Source: Leptasterias polaris (Eukaryota; Echinodermata; Asteroidea; Forcipulatida; Asteriidae). From it: a DNA stretch of 64,000 bases. The stretch is taken from NCBI GenBank assembly GCA_037783415.1, contig JAZGTN010000054.1:1860001-1924000 (forward strand), written 5' to 3'. The position numbers and the translations under genes are program-made. Of the stretch, positions 30,807-41,935 are shown one piece after another (the stretch's first letter is position 1; every line of letters starts with the position of its first letter). The notes below the pieces were generated by a model. The model saw only the letters and a program-made list of their open reading frames with translations, was not told the origin of the DNA and ran no database searches.

Positions 30807-31938
30807 CTGTATAAAAGGATGAAATAAGAATTCACAATGAGTTGGGTCTTTCACTTTTAATCATGTGTCTTTATCTCACTGCCACATCATCCAGTATCTA
30901 TCTTTAACAATAATAATAATAATACTTAAACATTTACTTAGAACTTGTCATTGTTTCGACAATAATTACTTCCTCTGCCTCACTTCAATCCTAGTATCAT
31001 TTGCAATAAACAAAGACTCAAGAGTGTCAATAATATACACTAGGTCGAAATCTATTAATGTTGACTACATCTGTTCACTTCTGAAACTAAACTCCACAAG
31101 TTAAGTAAAGCAATCACAGTGTTTTTGCCAAATAGTCACAACAAAGAAACACATTAACTTTGAAGGAAACACATAAACAAACCCTACTGGGACATGAGCA
31201 AAGTCTTGGGTCTGGTATAAACAAAATCAACTTGGCTAAAACTAGGTAAAGTCACTTTCTAACCTGGCACTTGCCTCTTAACAAATAAAACAAAGAAGGT
31301 TGTTCAGGCAGCAAGGTTATCCCAGGCTATCTTGGCTATTAAAGAGCTACCACTGACCAAGCCCTCAGGGGTTTAAGTTAATGACCCTACCAGGCTTTCA
31401 GTCTCCACTCAGGGTTACTGTCTCAGACCAGGGTGGTCTTTTTGTACACGTGTATCTACATACATAAAGTACTGTACAACTACTCTTAGAAAAGATGGGG
31501 AACTACCCCTGCTTTTCCTCTAGAAATATACATAGTTGGAAAAGTCATAAAACACCATTCTTAGCATCAAACATTTCTATAGAATATGAGCTATCAGAAA
31601 CTCAAGTTAATTAATCAAAACATAATAAGGAAATGGAATAAAAGTCTAAATCAATTCAGTACACTTCAGAGCTTTAACCATGTTTCAACCCAATTAAGTA
31701 AAGCATAGGCCTACACACATCGTGGTTCATGGTGAAAGTTATAGCTAAATTTGAGGAGGTAAATCTCTCCTATCCTTAAGTTAAAACAAGTTTAGAATAA
31801 TACCACATCAATCTATAGTTTATGAACTTATTATATTATACAAATTAAAATCCACATACCTGTATAAAAGGATGAAATAAGAATTCACAATGAGTTGGGT
31901 CTTTCACTTTTAATCATGTGTCTTTATCTCACTGCCAC
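30807..31938. repeat. 974-bp segment bounded by identical 79-bp direct repeats
   Basis: 30807-30885 and 31860-31938 look identical by eye: CTGTATAAAAGGATGAAATA through to TATCTCACTGCCAC. Read from TG to CA the repeat resembles a very small LTR (TG...TATAAAAG...CA), and the whole unit a terminal-repeat miniature element, but no target duplication is seen. A simple tandem duplication with later replacement could also explain it. The interior has AATAAT repeats near 30908 and no gene. Confidence 0.7.
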
Positions 31939-32547
31939 GAGACACATACCCACTCATTGAGGTATTTCCAACCTTTTGATTGGCTTAAATCGGCTGTTGA
32001 AACAAAGGGGTTGTCAAGCAGCTATTGAAAAATTAGAGGGGGCATAATAGATGAAAATTTAGGAGGGGGGCATAAGCGACCTCTACACTATTGTCTGGGA
32101 CAATAAAGACTTTGGAGAGGAGACTTTAACTGGTGAGCACTTTTTTTTATTTATTATTTTACTATTGATATTTTTGTATACATTTTTAATTTTTTTATAA
32201 AAAAAGATAGCCAGTCAAGTCAAAAGCAGATAGAAAATTCTGCTTGGGACCCATCTTCCGACCCCTGCATAACTTACTGCCGATGCCAAACCCATGATAT
32301 TTGTTTGTCCTTATTTGAGGGCAGACATACATGTATGCCCTAAATTTGTCGCCATAGTTGCATTAAGGCCCATATTGGACTCTTGTTGAAAAATAATTAA
32401 AATGAAAAAATATATATATATAAAAATCTGTATCATTAATCGACAACCTGTACATGTAGTTGATTTCAATCCTGTAAGTGAAAAATCAGACAATCTCAAA
32501 CATGTATGCACAAATAAAAACTTTAACAATATCCTATTTTTTTCCAG
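31939..32547. other. Intronic sequence, no gene seen
   Basis: AT-rich filler between the duplicated segment and the next exon. It ends in a polypyrimidine tract and CCAG acceptor (AG at 32546-32547). Confidence 0.4.
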
Positions 32548-32771
32548 GTAAAGGCACTACGCACAATACAAATGGGATAATTCTTCAGAGGAGTCAGGCT
32601 GACCAAGATGATACCAGAGACTGGAACACCCCATCAACCAGTGTCATCGACATTACCAAGTCTAAGCAAAGAACCAGAAAGACAGTGCCTCACAATATCA
32701 TAGAATACCATGGTAAACCACGCCATGGGCCACTACCAACAGGTGATGGGAGTGTTTCAACTCAACTGTGA
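32548..32771 (+). pseudogene. Exon of the multi-exon gene with GKGTTHNTNG motif
   Basis: After a TTTTTTTCCAG acceptor, phase 1 joining gives GKGTTHNTNGIILQRSQADQ and a basic region (KSKQRTRKTVPHNIIEYH) to a TGA at 32769. The donor to the next exon is not evident, so the last residues may be intronic. The motif is distinctive and in the right order relative to the flanking parts. Confidence 0.55.
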
Positions 32772-33135
32772 CCTACAGAAGTTGTCATAGTTGATGTTTC
32801 AGTTGTTCTGCATGGTTGTTGTAAGTTCTAACAAATGCATGATTTTCACATTAACATTTGCTCATATTTAACAGTTATTGTTGATTTGAAAAAAATGTTT
32901 AACTAACATAAACATGATTTTTTCCCCAATTTGTTTTTGAGGGTTTGTGGATTTTTTAGCACAAAAGTAACTAATATCCTGACCCATCAGATCAGCAATG
33001 TGGCAATTTTTGAGTAGTTTTTTTTTTTTTTTTTTTAACCGCTGACGCGCATCTGTGTGGATCAAAAGCACACATTTGACACATACCCCACCCCCACCTT
33101 GGATTTGGACATACGAAAATGGGATGGATTTAAAT
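32772..33135. other. Intron remainder, no gene seen
   Basis: AT-rich sequence with a 20-nt T run near 33019-33038. Nothing is recognised. Confidence 0.4.
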
Positions 33136-34840
33136 AATAATAATAATAATAAAGAACACTTATATAGCGCCGGTATCCGCCTTTAAAAAAGGCGCTCATG
33201 GCGCTTGAGGGGAAAACACAAAAATTAGGACTGTGGATTGTGTGAGTATGCTTGTTTGAACAGGTGAGATTTTAAGTTTCTCTTGAATGTTGTGATGGAT
33301 GGAGATGATTTGACAGTCAGTGGGAGTTGGTTCCACACTCGGGCTGATGCTGCAGAAAATGACCTGTTGCCCCAAAGAGTAGACGTTCTGGGCTGATGAA
33401 GCATCATGAGCTCATTAGAACGCAGTCCGGTGTATGCTGAGGTGTATGGGTGGATGAGATTGATGAGGTATTCTGGTGCATTATTGTGAAGGACTTTGTA
33501 AACGAATATGCCAAGTTTGTACTGAATTCTGTGTGATATTGGAAGCCAATGGAGATCCTCTAATACAGGAGTGATGCGGGAATATTTACTGGTGAGAGAG
33601 ACTAGTCTGGCGGCGATGTTTTGTAGACGCTGCAGACGATTCAGTTGATTTTTCTTGATGTCGTAAAGTAGTGAATTGCCCATGTCAATTTTGGAAGTGA
33701 TGAAAGCGTGAACCAGAATTTCTGTGGTGTGTTTATTAAGGTACTTCCGTATGTGTCCAATGTTACGGATGGACATGCAGACTGACCTAGAGATTGTTGT
33801 CACATGGGGTTCCATGGATAGCGATGAATCAAAGATAATGCCTAGATTACGGACTTGAGTGGATGGTATAATGGATGAATCGCCAATCCTAATAGATGGA
33901 ATATGAACTTTAGATGATTGCTGCTTTGAACCTATGATGATAAATTCCGTCTTTTGATTGTTAATCTTAAGCCAGTTTTGTGCCATCCAGGAACATACTT
34001 CATCAACGCATACTTCCATCTGATGGATTGCTAGATTGACCTTATGTTGTTGAGGGTCTATTGACAGATACAGCTGGATATCGTCTGCATAACAATGATA
34101 AGATATGCCATGCTGTTGAATAATATTACCAAGTGGGGTTGTGTACATTGAGAACAACACAGGTCCAAGGACTGATCCCTGTGGTAGCCCAAAATTAACA
34201 GATACAGTAGGAGAGGTTGACTCATTAATGCGTACAAACTGTGATCGATCTTTAAGATAAGATTTGAACCAGTCTAATGCAACTCCATCTATCCCAATAC
34301 GAGATTTGAGGCGGTGAAATAATGTGGCATGGTCAACTGTATCAAATGCTGCTGATAAATCAAGCAGCACGAGTAATGATATCTTGCGGTTGTCCATAGC
34401 AAGCAACATGTCATTTTGGATTTTGAGTGTGGCTGACTCAACGCTGTGGTTGGCGCGGAAAGCAGATTGATGCTGGTCATGCAGGTTGTTCTCAATTAGG
34501 AAAGATGAAAGTTGCATTAAGACTACTCTCTCCATGGTTTTACTGAGAAGTGAAAGATTAGAGACTGGTCTATAATTCTTCATTTCATCTTTGTTTAGAT
34601 TGAACTTCTTTAGCAACGGTCGAATTTGGGCAACTTTCAAAACATCTGGGACAACACCATGCAGTAAACTGGCATTGATGATGTCAGTAAAAACCGGGAT
34701 AAGTAAGGTTGAGCATTTATTAAACAGAGACGAAGGGGTGCATGATTTTAGTGTTGTACATGTATGTGTTGATTTTATTAATGTATTACCATTTTGTTTT
34801 AAGTTTCTTTCCATCCTTGTTTTTTAAATTGCATTGTTAT
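33136..34840 (-). mobile_element. 5'-truncated L2/CR1-like LINE
   Basis: It lies antisense inside an intron of the multi-exon gene. The 3' end (left) is a short tail containing CTTATATAGCGCC after an (AAT)n microsatellite at 33137-33155, a usual end type for this clade. Only the RT half of ORF2 is present; the endonuclease is missing, as expected for aborted target-primed reverse transcription. Confidence 0.8.
33225..34814 (-). pseudogene. LINE reverse transcriptase (truncated ORF2), open for 529 codons
   Basis: RT blocks in order: KNYRPVSNLSLLSKTMERVV (near residues 79-98), LDLSAAFDTVDH (motif A, 151-162), GLPQGSVLGP (motif B, 209-218), CYADDIQLY (motif C with the DD pair, 241-249). Then comes the C-terminal region with HWLPISHRIQYKLGIFVYK and WNQLPLTVKSSPSITTFKRN typical of L2/Rex/CR1 ORF2. 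The frame has no stop, so the truncation is fairly recent, but without endonuclease and promoter it is not autonomous. Confidence 0.85.
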
Positions 34841-35068
34841 TGTTGATAAGCTTATGTATATCTTTCTTCTTAGTGCGATGGCATCACAAAGGATACAGCA
34901 TATCATTTGCACATACATCAAAAAAGTTACAAACTTTTAGTGGTGTTGTTTTTAGAAAGAGAAAAAATGCATGGAATGCAAACATGATCATGTTGATAAT
35001 TACTTTCTGACATTCAACCGTTGACTGATAATTTGTTTATATTGGTTTTATTTTATATTTATGCACAG
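34841..35068. other. Intron remainder, no gene seen
   Basis: AT-rich; ends in a TTTATGCACAG acceptor (AG at 35067-35068). Confidence 0.4.
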
Positions 35069-35157
35069 GGCTTCAAGTGAATGTTGGCAGAGCCACAGAC
35101 GTGCAAGATATGTCAACGAGCAAAGACCTGGCCATGTGGATGTGCAAGACTATACAG
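35069..35157 (+). pseudogene. Short exon of the multi-exon gene
   Basis: Bounded by a GCACAG acceptor and a CAG/GTTTGT donor, the open frame reads LQVNVGRATDVQDMSTSKDL and ends MWMCKTIQ. The length (89 nt) leaves phases consistent with the following exon starting IQDAPPLPSWTGFNQ. Confidence 0.55.
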
Positions 35158-35421
35158 GTTTGTTTTTTCAAGCTTTTGCAAAGCATTTTGTTATATTAGG
35201 AGATCAGACACTTTGAGATGTTTAGCATTTCTTCTAAACATATTAAGAAATCAGTTTAAATATTCAGATAAAGAATAAAACAGTACCTGACCCTTAGGTT
35301 CGGTCACTAACACACAGTGGCCACAACCCTCCCTTGGTTATTATAATCAGACACCAACAACCTATTGAGTACATTCTATTCCAATATTATTTTTTCCCCT
35401 CTAATTCCCTGTCACTCACAG

Positions 35422-36548
35422 ATACAAGATGCACCACCTTTGCCTTCGTGGACTGGTTTTAACCAAGCAGTGTCTAAGTGTGTTATTCCCAGTGTCACAA
35501 AAATTGGAGACCTACCTGTCATCGATGCTAGTCCGACGGAAATGTCCACGGTTAACACACTGCTCCAGAAGAGCATCGACGTGATCAACAAGCTTAATTT
35601 GTCCAGTACTGTAATAGTCATGGATCAGGCGATATATTCTAAGGCTCAAGAGATAAGGTGGCAAAACCATGGAATTCAAAAGTCGACTTGTCCTTCGACT
35701 TGGAGAATTTCACACAGCAATGTCTTTCCTAGCTGTCATTGGTAAGCGTTTCAGAAATGCTGGTTTGGAGGATGTTATGATAGAATCCGGTATTTTGGCA
35801 CAAGGTTCTGCAAATGGTGCAATGAGTGGACATCACTATAACAGAGCTATGCGATGTCATAAGCTTGTACCTGAAGCCATGCAGCGCCTTCGTTTTTCAG
35901 AGTTTCTTGACAGCTTGCCAGAGATGGAGTACCTTGAAGCAGTTGACAGCCTCAGCCAACTTCATGAAAGTTTCCCTGAAGACTTCAGTAATGAAGTAAA
36001 GAATGTCAATGTTAAGAATTTGCAGATGAAGTACAAGGAACATATTGAGGAATCTTGCAAAAAGAACGCAAACTATGCCTTCTGGAGTTCCTACTTAGAA
36101 ATGGTGCAACTTCTCCTTCTTTTTGTTTGAGCAACACGAGAGGGAGACTGGAAGTTACATCTGTCTGCAGTTAGAGATATGCTCCTGTGGTACTTTGCAT
36201 ATGGTAGGGTGAACTACTCCTGTTACCTCCCAGTCTATTTGCAAGAGATGTTGGCCCTCAGTGACACACATCCAAACATATATGAGAGATTCTGTGATGG
36301 GGAGTTTGCTGTGCAGCGATCTTCGGATCACGCCTTTGCGAGCAAACATTTAACCGAGATTCAAAGACTAAGGGCGGTATGGTTGGTTTCACTCAGAACA
36401 GAGGTGCAGTCAGTCGATGGATACTGAGCCATCCCGCTCGTGCTGCAATCACCAACATTAAATTTGCTTCTCCCAGGCGAAGAACACAGGGCAAGACTCG
36501 GCCCACAAAGACCTCTCAGAATCGAAGAAGATAAAGGATGAGTCACAT
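35422..36548 (+). pseudogene. Large 3' exon of the multi-exon gene, first half
   Basis: After a TCACAG acceptor the frame reads IQDAPPLPSWTGFNQAVSKC, shifts by one near 35670 to LVLRLGEFHTAMSFLAVIGK, and continues with ESGILAQGSANGAMSGHHYN. An in-frame TGA lies at 36128-36130, followed by EGDWKLHLSAVRDMLLWYFA. Another shift near 36320-36370 leads to KTKGGMVGFTQNRGAVSRWI and SHPARAAITN. Conserved-looking blocks (LRLGEFHT, SGHHYNRAMR, TKGGMVGF) suggest a folded domain of unknown activity. Multiple lesions show decay. Confidence 0.6.
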
Positions 36549-37244
36549 GTGCAAGAAATTATAACAACTCTAACAACCATGGGATCCCCTTTTACAACAG
36601 AAAGTGACGAGCAGCTTATCCACTTAGCAGCAGGCACCGTAGCTTCGGAAAATATTAAGTCTGATCTATTTCAAGCACGTACAAAAGGTGAAGATGCCTA
36701 CACAGAGTTTCAACAACAGCGTCTTTCTGAAGGGTCCAAAGACTTATTCACAAAGATGACCATGGTGAAAAGCAAGACTTTCAAAGATTTGTACAAGAAG
36801 CCAAAATCAAAAGTAACAATGAACAGTCTTTCCTTGAAAGAAAACCGAAATCTCTTGGGAAGAATGTTGGTCATTGCGCAGGTGAGAGATCTGGACATTC
36901 GGGATGTACTGACTTACTCACTAGGACCAGTACCGACGGCATTTGCAAACTTTGATGCAACCATGAGGAAGACCAACAAAGCTGTAATGACACAAATTCT
37001 GAAAAGCAAGTTTCCAGATGCAGTTGTTGATTTGACATTAGAAGGTGAGACAGCTGTTGTTGTTGATGCTATGGCTATGATTCAAATACAGAGGAACCTA
37101 CCTGCCACATTTGGTGAGTTTGCATCTGGTATATTGGGCCAGCTCATTTCCCTTGGATCAAAGTACAGTGCTAGCACTGTGCACTTTGCCATTGACAGGT
37201 ACAGAGACCTGTCAATCAAAAAGGGTTACTTCTGGCACCTATGA
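36549..37244 (+). pseudogene. C-terminal part of the multi-exon gene, open for 231 codons
   Basis: The frame runs TTLTTMGSPFTTESDEQLIH...AAGTVASENIKSD, then SLKENRNLLGRMLVIAQVRD, TYSLGPVPTAFANFDATMRK, VVVDAMAMIQIQRNLPATFG and IDRYRDLSIKK before a TGA at 37242-37244. It is the least damaged part. The preceding TAA near 36535 may mark another frame change rather than a true protein start. No catalytic signature is recognised. Confidence 0.55.
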
Positions 37245-37924
37245 TGAGATGAGAATTACAAGGGCTGGAATGAAAATGCCAAGGCAGTTCAAAAAGTTCC
37301 TAGCATTTGGCAAGAATAAAGAGGCTCTACTGTAATTTCTTGTAGACTCGTGGAAAGAGTATTCACCACATCGCTTGAAGGGTCTTACTCTTTATGCGAG
37401 TAGTACGTGGTGATGATTGCTACAAGCTTCAATCTGTGTCATCAAAAAACGACAACAACACAGTTTTTTTTATATACTGATGGCTGCTTGGTGTGAACTC
37501 TTGTTGAAAAATCTTTTTACATTGTTCAAAAAAACCTAAAATGCAATCAGCTGAACATTGTGTCAGTGCAAAACACATTGTTATCTCCTATAAACAAAAA
37601 AGCACTTTCCGTTTACACACAAGTTTGAAATTGAAAAAAATGCTGTATCTTAAGCCTGGTTCATACTTCAGAAAAAAGTAGCATAACTTTATACTAAAAT
37701 CTTATGTCATATCCAATATGTTTAGTTTGGTCGTATACCCTAATCAAACTCTTTGAACTTGCTGTTTGGACCATAAGGAAAGGTCAAAGTGGGATCATGG
37801 TTTTGACAACCATGTCAAATTTGTGGTAAGGTACAAGACGTCACAAAGATTATGACATCAAGAAATAAGGTTTAGAATATAAGATTTTTATTTTATAGAA
37901 CTTCATATTTCTGCACCCTATATT
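37245..37924. other. 3' flank of the multi-exon gene, no gene seen
   Basis: Contains AT-rich sequence and a diverged fragment of the palindrome-array monomer (AAAGGTCAAAGTGGGATCATG near 37780). A similar piece is near 45800. Confidence 0.4.
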
Positions 37925-38192
37925 CTTTTCCTTCAGGACAGACAGAGGATGGCGGAGGTGTAATGATCCTGCAGCAAAGGACAGTCTCAACCCAGTCAGG
38001 GATTTACAATATGAGCATGATAACTTGGAACTTGTGTGGATCAAGGTCACAACCCATAAAGATTCCTTATGGCTCCTTATACTGTCCTAAGAAATCTAAT
38101 TTGTAGTTTTTCACTGACTTGGGTGATTGCCTCGAGAGAATTCTCCGGCATGCCAATTTATACTTAGCTGTTGTACTAGTTGGAGATTTTAA
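37925..38192 (+). pseudogene. LINE endonuclease fragment, left of the piggyBac insertion
   Basis: Frames show pieces of an AP-like endonuclease: a GGGV-type region near 37955, DNLELVWIKVTTHKDS near 38015-38060, FTDLGDCLERILRHANLYL near 38110-38165 and LVGDF ending at 38190. The reading jumps frame and has stops, so it was already decayed or has decayed since. It continues after the insertion at 43803 as NIDAPHTQPSLN. Confidence 0.75.
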
Positions 38193-38559
38193 CCACTTCA
38201 CGTCGGTATTATAAATAAAAATGCTGGGCCTCTGGGCGGTATTATTTTTTGAAAAAATTAGGTTTTCCCCGGCAAAAGGTTAAAGTTTTTTCCTCGATAA
38301 TAGATCAATACACCCATGCCAAGAATGTTGGCGTCGGAATTTTCAAAATTCCTTCGATAGAACGCCCGTGGCGGGCATTTTCATTTCGCCGTTCGCGGAC
38401 TGAAATTTACGTCAACCGGCAGGGTGGAACAAATGTCCATTGCAAAACGGACGTCAACCGTCAGAAGCGATGTGTAGTTCAGGGATTGCGGTCTCAATAG
38501 ACACATGTGGAACAAAGAAAGGGAAGACTTGGTGTGCTGGCAAGCAGTATCCCCGGGAA

Positions 38560-39045
38560 ACGGGTTAGGTAATTTGAAATTGCAAAGATGTCCACCAGCC
38601 CAGGTACAAATTTCTATAGGTAAGTAGTCGGCCAGCAAGGAGACAATGAAGACTGAAGCCGATAAGCTGATAAGCCGATAAGCTGATAATCCTCATTGTT
38701 TGGGGCAGACAGCATGAACAAGATATGTTTAGGAGTAGGTTGGATTTATATGCAAGTCAAAGAAAAATTATGAGTCCATAGTTTTATTTATTTATTATTT
38801 TACATCTTGATTGTATTGCAACTAAATATGAATACAAGTATGAGGCAAGGGGATTCCACATAGACAAATTGATCAAAGCACCGAAATTATGACCAGGTCA
38901 AGGCATGAAGTATCCATGTGTAACGCGTTGAGAGGCCCACCAGAATAGAGAGGGGAGAGCACAGTCGTGGGGTACGGGGACAAGGGTTGACCATGTACAG
39001 ACAAAAGCTAGCCCCCGTTTGAGATGGAAGGGCCCGGCCCGGCAG
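38560..39045. repeat. piggyBac-internal repeat segment, left copy
   Basis: The stretch with CTGATAATCCTCATTGTTTG (near 38682) and GTATCCATGTGTAACGCGTT (near 38908) recurs on the right side of the transposase at 42110-42560, 42840-43020 and 43245-43440 in the same orientation. Non-coding. Confidence 0.75.
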
Positions 39046-39099
39046 TGGAGTACTGGGACAGTTGTAAAGAACAAGAGGAAAAAATGCCTAGACAAAATA

Positions 39100-40260
39100 A
39101 ATATGACTTTCTTCGCATTACATCTCTGGTCAATTGGCCCAAAAAGAGCCGTTGCTAAGGTCTCGACATTTTGCCCCGGTCAATATATCGAGATCTTAGC
39201 AACGGCTAAGTCGGCGAAAACAATTATGAAACACATAAGGAGGGCTCCGAAGGCGTGAAAGCCGCCATGGGCCACGGCGTGGTCGGCCGGGCGCACGGTG
39301 GCGTGGGACTTGGAGTACGAGATATATTTACACATGGTTGTACCAGTTTCTACACATCAAATCATGGCATCACTAGTAAAATCTCTAGGGTACAACCATG
39401 TGTAAATATATTTTGGACGGACAATTGGCCCTAAAAAGAGCCGTTGCTAAAGGTCTCAATATTTTGCCCCAGTCAAAATATTGAGATCTTAGCAACGGTT
39501 CTTAATTTTCAGAGGCAACTCTTATTCCAAAATATATTTACACATGGTTGTACCCTAGAGATTTTACACTAGAGATTTTACACATCAAATCATGGCATCT
39601 TTGCTAAACAAGTTCAACTACAATACGGTTCAGTTCAATACAGTTCAATGCAATACAGTTCAAAAATCTCGCTCGGTGTGGTATGTCCCAATTTCTCCGC
39701 ATTACATCTCTGGTCAATTGGCCCCAAAAAGAGCCGTTGCTAAGGTCTCGACATTTTGCCCCGGTCAATATATCGAGATCTTAGCAACGGTTCTTTTCAG
39801 AAAAAGTACAAGTCGGCGAAAACAATGAAAAACATGAGGGGGGCTCCGAAGGCGTGAAAGCCGCCGTGGGCCACGGCGTGGTCGGCAGGGCGCACGGTGG
39901 CGTGGGAATTGGAGTACGAGATATATTTACACATGGTTTATACCCTAGAGTTGATACACATCAAATCATGGCATCACTAGTAAATGTTTGGGTACTGCCA
40001 TGTGTAAACATATTTTGGAAGGACAATTGGCCCTAAAAAGAGTCATTGCTAAGGTCTCAGCATTTTGCCCCAGTCAAAATATTGAGATCTTAGCAACGGT
40101 TCTTTTCAGAGGTAACTCTTATTCCAAAATATATTTACACATGGTTGTACCCAATAGTTTCTACACATCAAATCATGGCATCTTTGCTAAAACAAGTTCA
40201 ACTACAATACAGTTCAGTTCAATACAGTTCAATGTAATACAGTTCAAAAATCTCGCTTGG
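39100..40260. repeat. ~600-bp tandem duplication carrying four foldback hairpins and piggyBac end sequence
   Basis: 39100-39690 and 39700-40260 are two copies of a composite unit. Hairpins pairing GCCGTTGCTAAG with CTTAGCAACGG lie at 39147-39207, 39439-39500, 39732-39792 and 40041-40102, alternating between two subtypes (loops with CCCCGGTCAATATATCG or CCCCAGTCAAAATATTG). TTTACACATGGTTGTACC and its complement GGTACAACCATGTGTAAA flank small segments. The copy ending at 39690 includes a duplicate of the transposase's last codons (CTCGCTCGGTGTGGTATGTC). Confidence 0.8.
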
Positions 40261-41935
40261 TGTGGTATGTCTTGAAGCACGGCTCAATACATAGGGGAAC
40301 ATTGCAAATGTCACACTGGTACCTGGACTCTCTCCTCTGCTTTGATGCTTTGCAGACTACACATCTCTTGCTAGGCCTCGGTGTGTTGGCTGTTGGCGGG
40401 AGACCAACGGGAAAATGTCTTCCCGATAGTCTATTTGGACTGGGTAGTGCGTGAGGTCTTCCTCGGGTAGTATAAACTGGCAAAGCGACCGTCTCTAGAA
40501 TTTCTCTGACGAGAGACATTCTAAAATCGTAATAATGTAGTTCATGGCCCTGCAGCTTGTACACGATGAATGAATTGACCAAACAAAGGTCAAGAAGATA
40601 GAAAAATACCTTCTTGTACCACTTCACAGATCTCCTCACACTGCGGTGGCAGGATGCAAGTTGGTCGGACAGATCTACTCCTCTCTTTCCCTTGTTGTAG
40701 TCGAGGATGCAAGAAAGTTTCTCAACAGGGATTCCGTCCTTGTCTCTTCTTCTAGACTCCTCCATCGATGCCGAGTGCATGGTTGACAGCATTCTCACAT
40801 CTTTCCACACAAGTGCGAGTAGACCTCTTGAACTGGAGCGGTAGGCAATCTCTCCCTTCTTCAATTTGACCTTTTTCAAGTCTGCCGGCATCTGCTTTCG
40901 GTTCAGCCGGACAGTTCCACAGGCATTGGTGCGCCTGGCTCTAAGACGGAGGAACAGATCAGGGCTGCTAAACTACATGTAGTTGTCAACGAAGATGTTG
41001 TACCCCTTGTCGAGTAGATCTTCGTTCAGATCAAGAACAGCACTTGTACTTGCCAGAAGAGCACCTCTGTCCTCGCCAGTGTAGATCTTCAGGTTCCATG
41101 TGTACCCGGCTGCCTCACCGCTGCTCTGGCATGTCTTGTACACCTTGATGCCAAATCGTGCTCTTTTTGCAGGGTTGAACTGTTTGAACTTGAGTCGCCC
41201 ATGGAATTTCCAAAGCGACTCATCAGTGGATATATCTTGTGAAGGAATATACACAGTTTTGAATTTTTCAGTCACAGAATCAATGAATGGCCGCAGTTTG
41301 AACAGCCTATCGGTTCCATCATCATTGTTATTGTTGTTGAAGTGGAGATAACTTCGCAATTGCAGAAACCGGTCCCTTGGCATTGTGTCTCCAAAAAATG
41401 GACTCTCTATCATGGGTTCCCTACTCCAGAAGAATCGCACATCTGGTTTAGTAGTGACACCCATCAAAATGTGCAGTGATATTAGTGCTTTCACTTCATC
41501 GGCAGACGTGTCAAACCAGTCTCTTATGTGGTTGCCATCATTGTCTTGCGGGTTGTCAGTGGCAAACTTGTTGGTTTCATCGGCAATGTTCTGAAACTGC
41601 TCTTCGGAGAAAAATTCGTGAAATACATCAAGCATTGTGCTGGAGTCATCTAAGTTTATTTGGACACCGTCTCCACCGGAAAACCCAAAACGGCGAGGAA
41701 AACAGTCTCGGTCCGCCCAAACTACTGGATTAGGCACTGGTGCCGCTGCCTGTGCTGGAACACTTGCAGAAGACCCATCACTTGATTCATCACTTGAATC
41801 TGTTTCAGGGTCTGACTCTGAAGAAGAGGATTCCTCTTCGGAGCCACTTGAAGTAGCGTCAACAAAGTTATTGCGACCACGTTGAGCTCGCAAAGATGCC
41901 ATGATTTGATGTGTGTGACTCCACCAACTGAACAA
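40244..41935 (-). pseudogene. piggyBac transposase, one in-frame stop
   Basis: The start at 41935 or the internal MASLRAQRG at 41902 begins an acidic leader (residues 25-55). The DDE core follows with DISTDESLWKFHGRL (first catalytic Asp, residue 238) and YNIFVDNY (second Asp, residue 317). A TAG at 40973-40975 interrupts the frame where an extra six bases (ATGTAG) seem to sit between TAC and TTT. The same frame then continues with FSSPDLFLRLRARR. Further on are SCILDYNKGKRGVDLSDQL (third Asp) and a C-terminal cysteine-rich domain (CVVCKASKQR..., CDICNVPLCIEPCF). The enzyme would cut and paste at TTAA. Apart from the stop, all family hallmarks are present. Confidence 0.9.

Noticed and set aside
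30807..31938. Ordinary LTR retrotransposon
   Set aside because: Repeats are only 79 bp, there is no gag-pol, primer-binding site or target duplication that I can show.
40257..41885. Several plus-strand frames of 65-85 codons
   Set aside because: They are antisense shadows of the piggyBac transposase.
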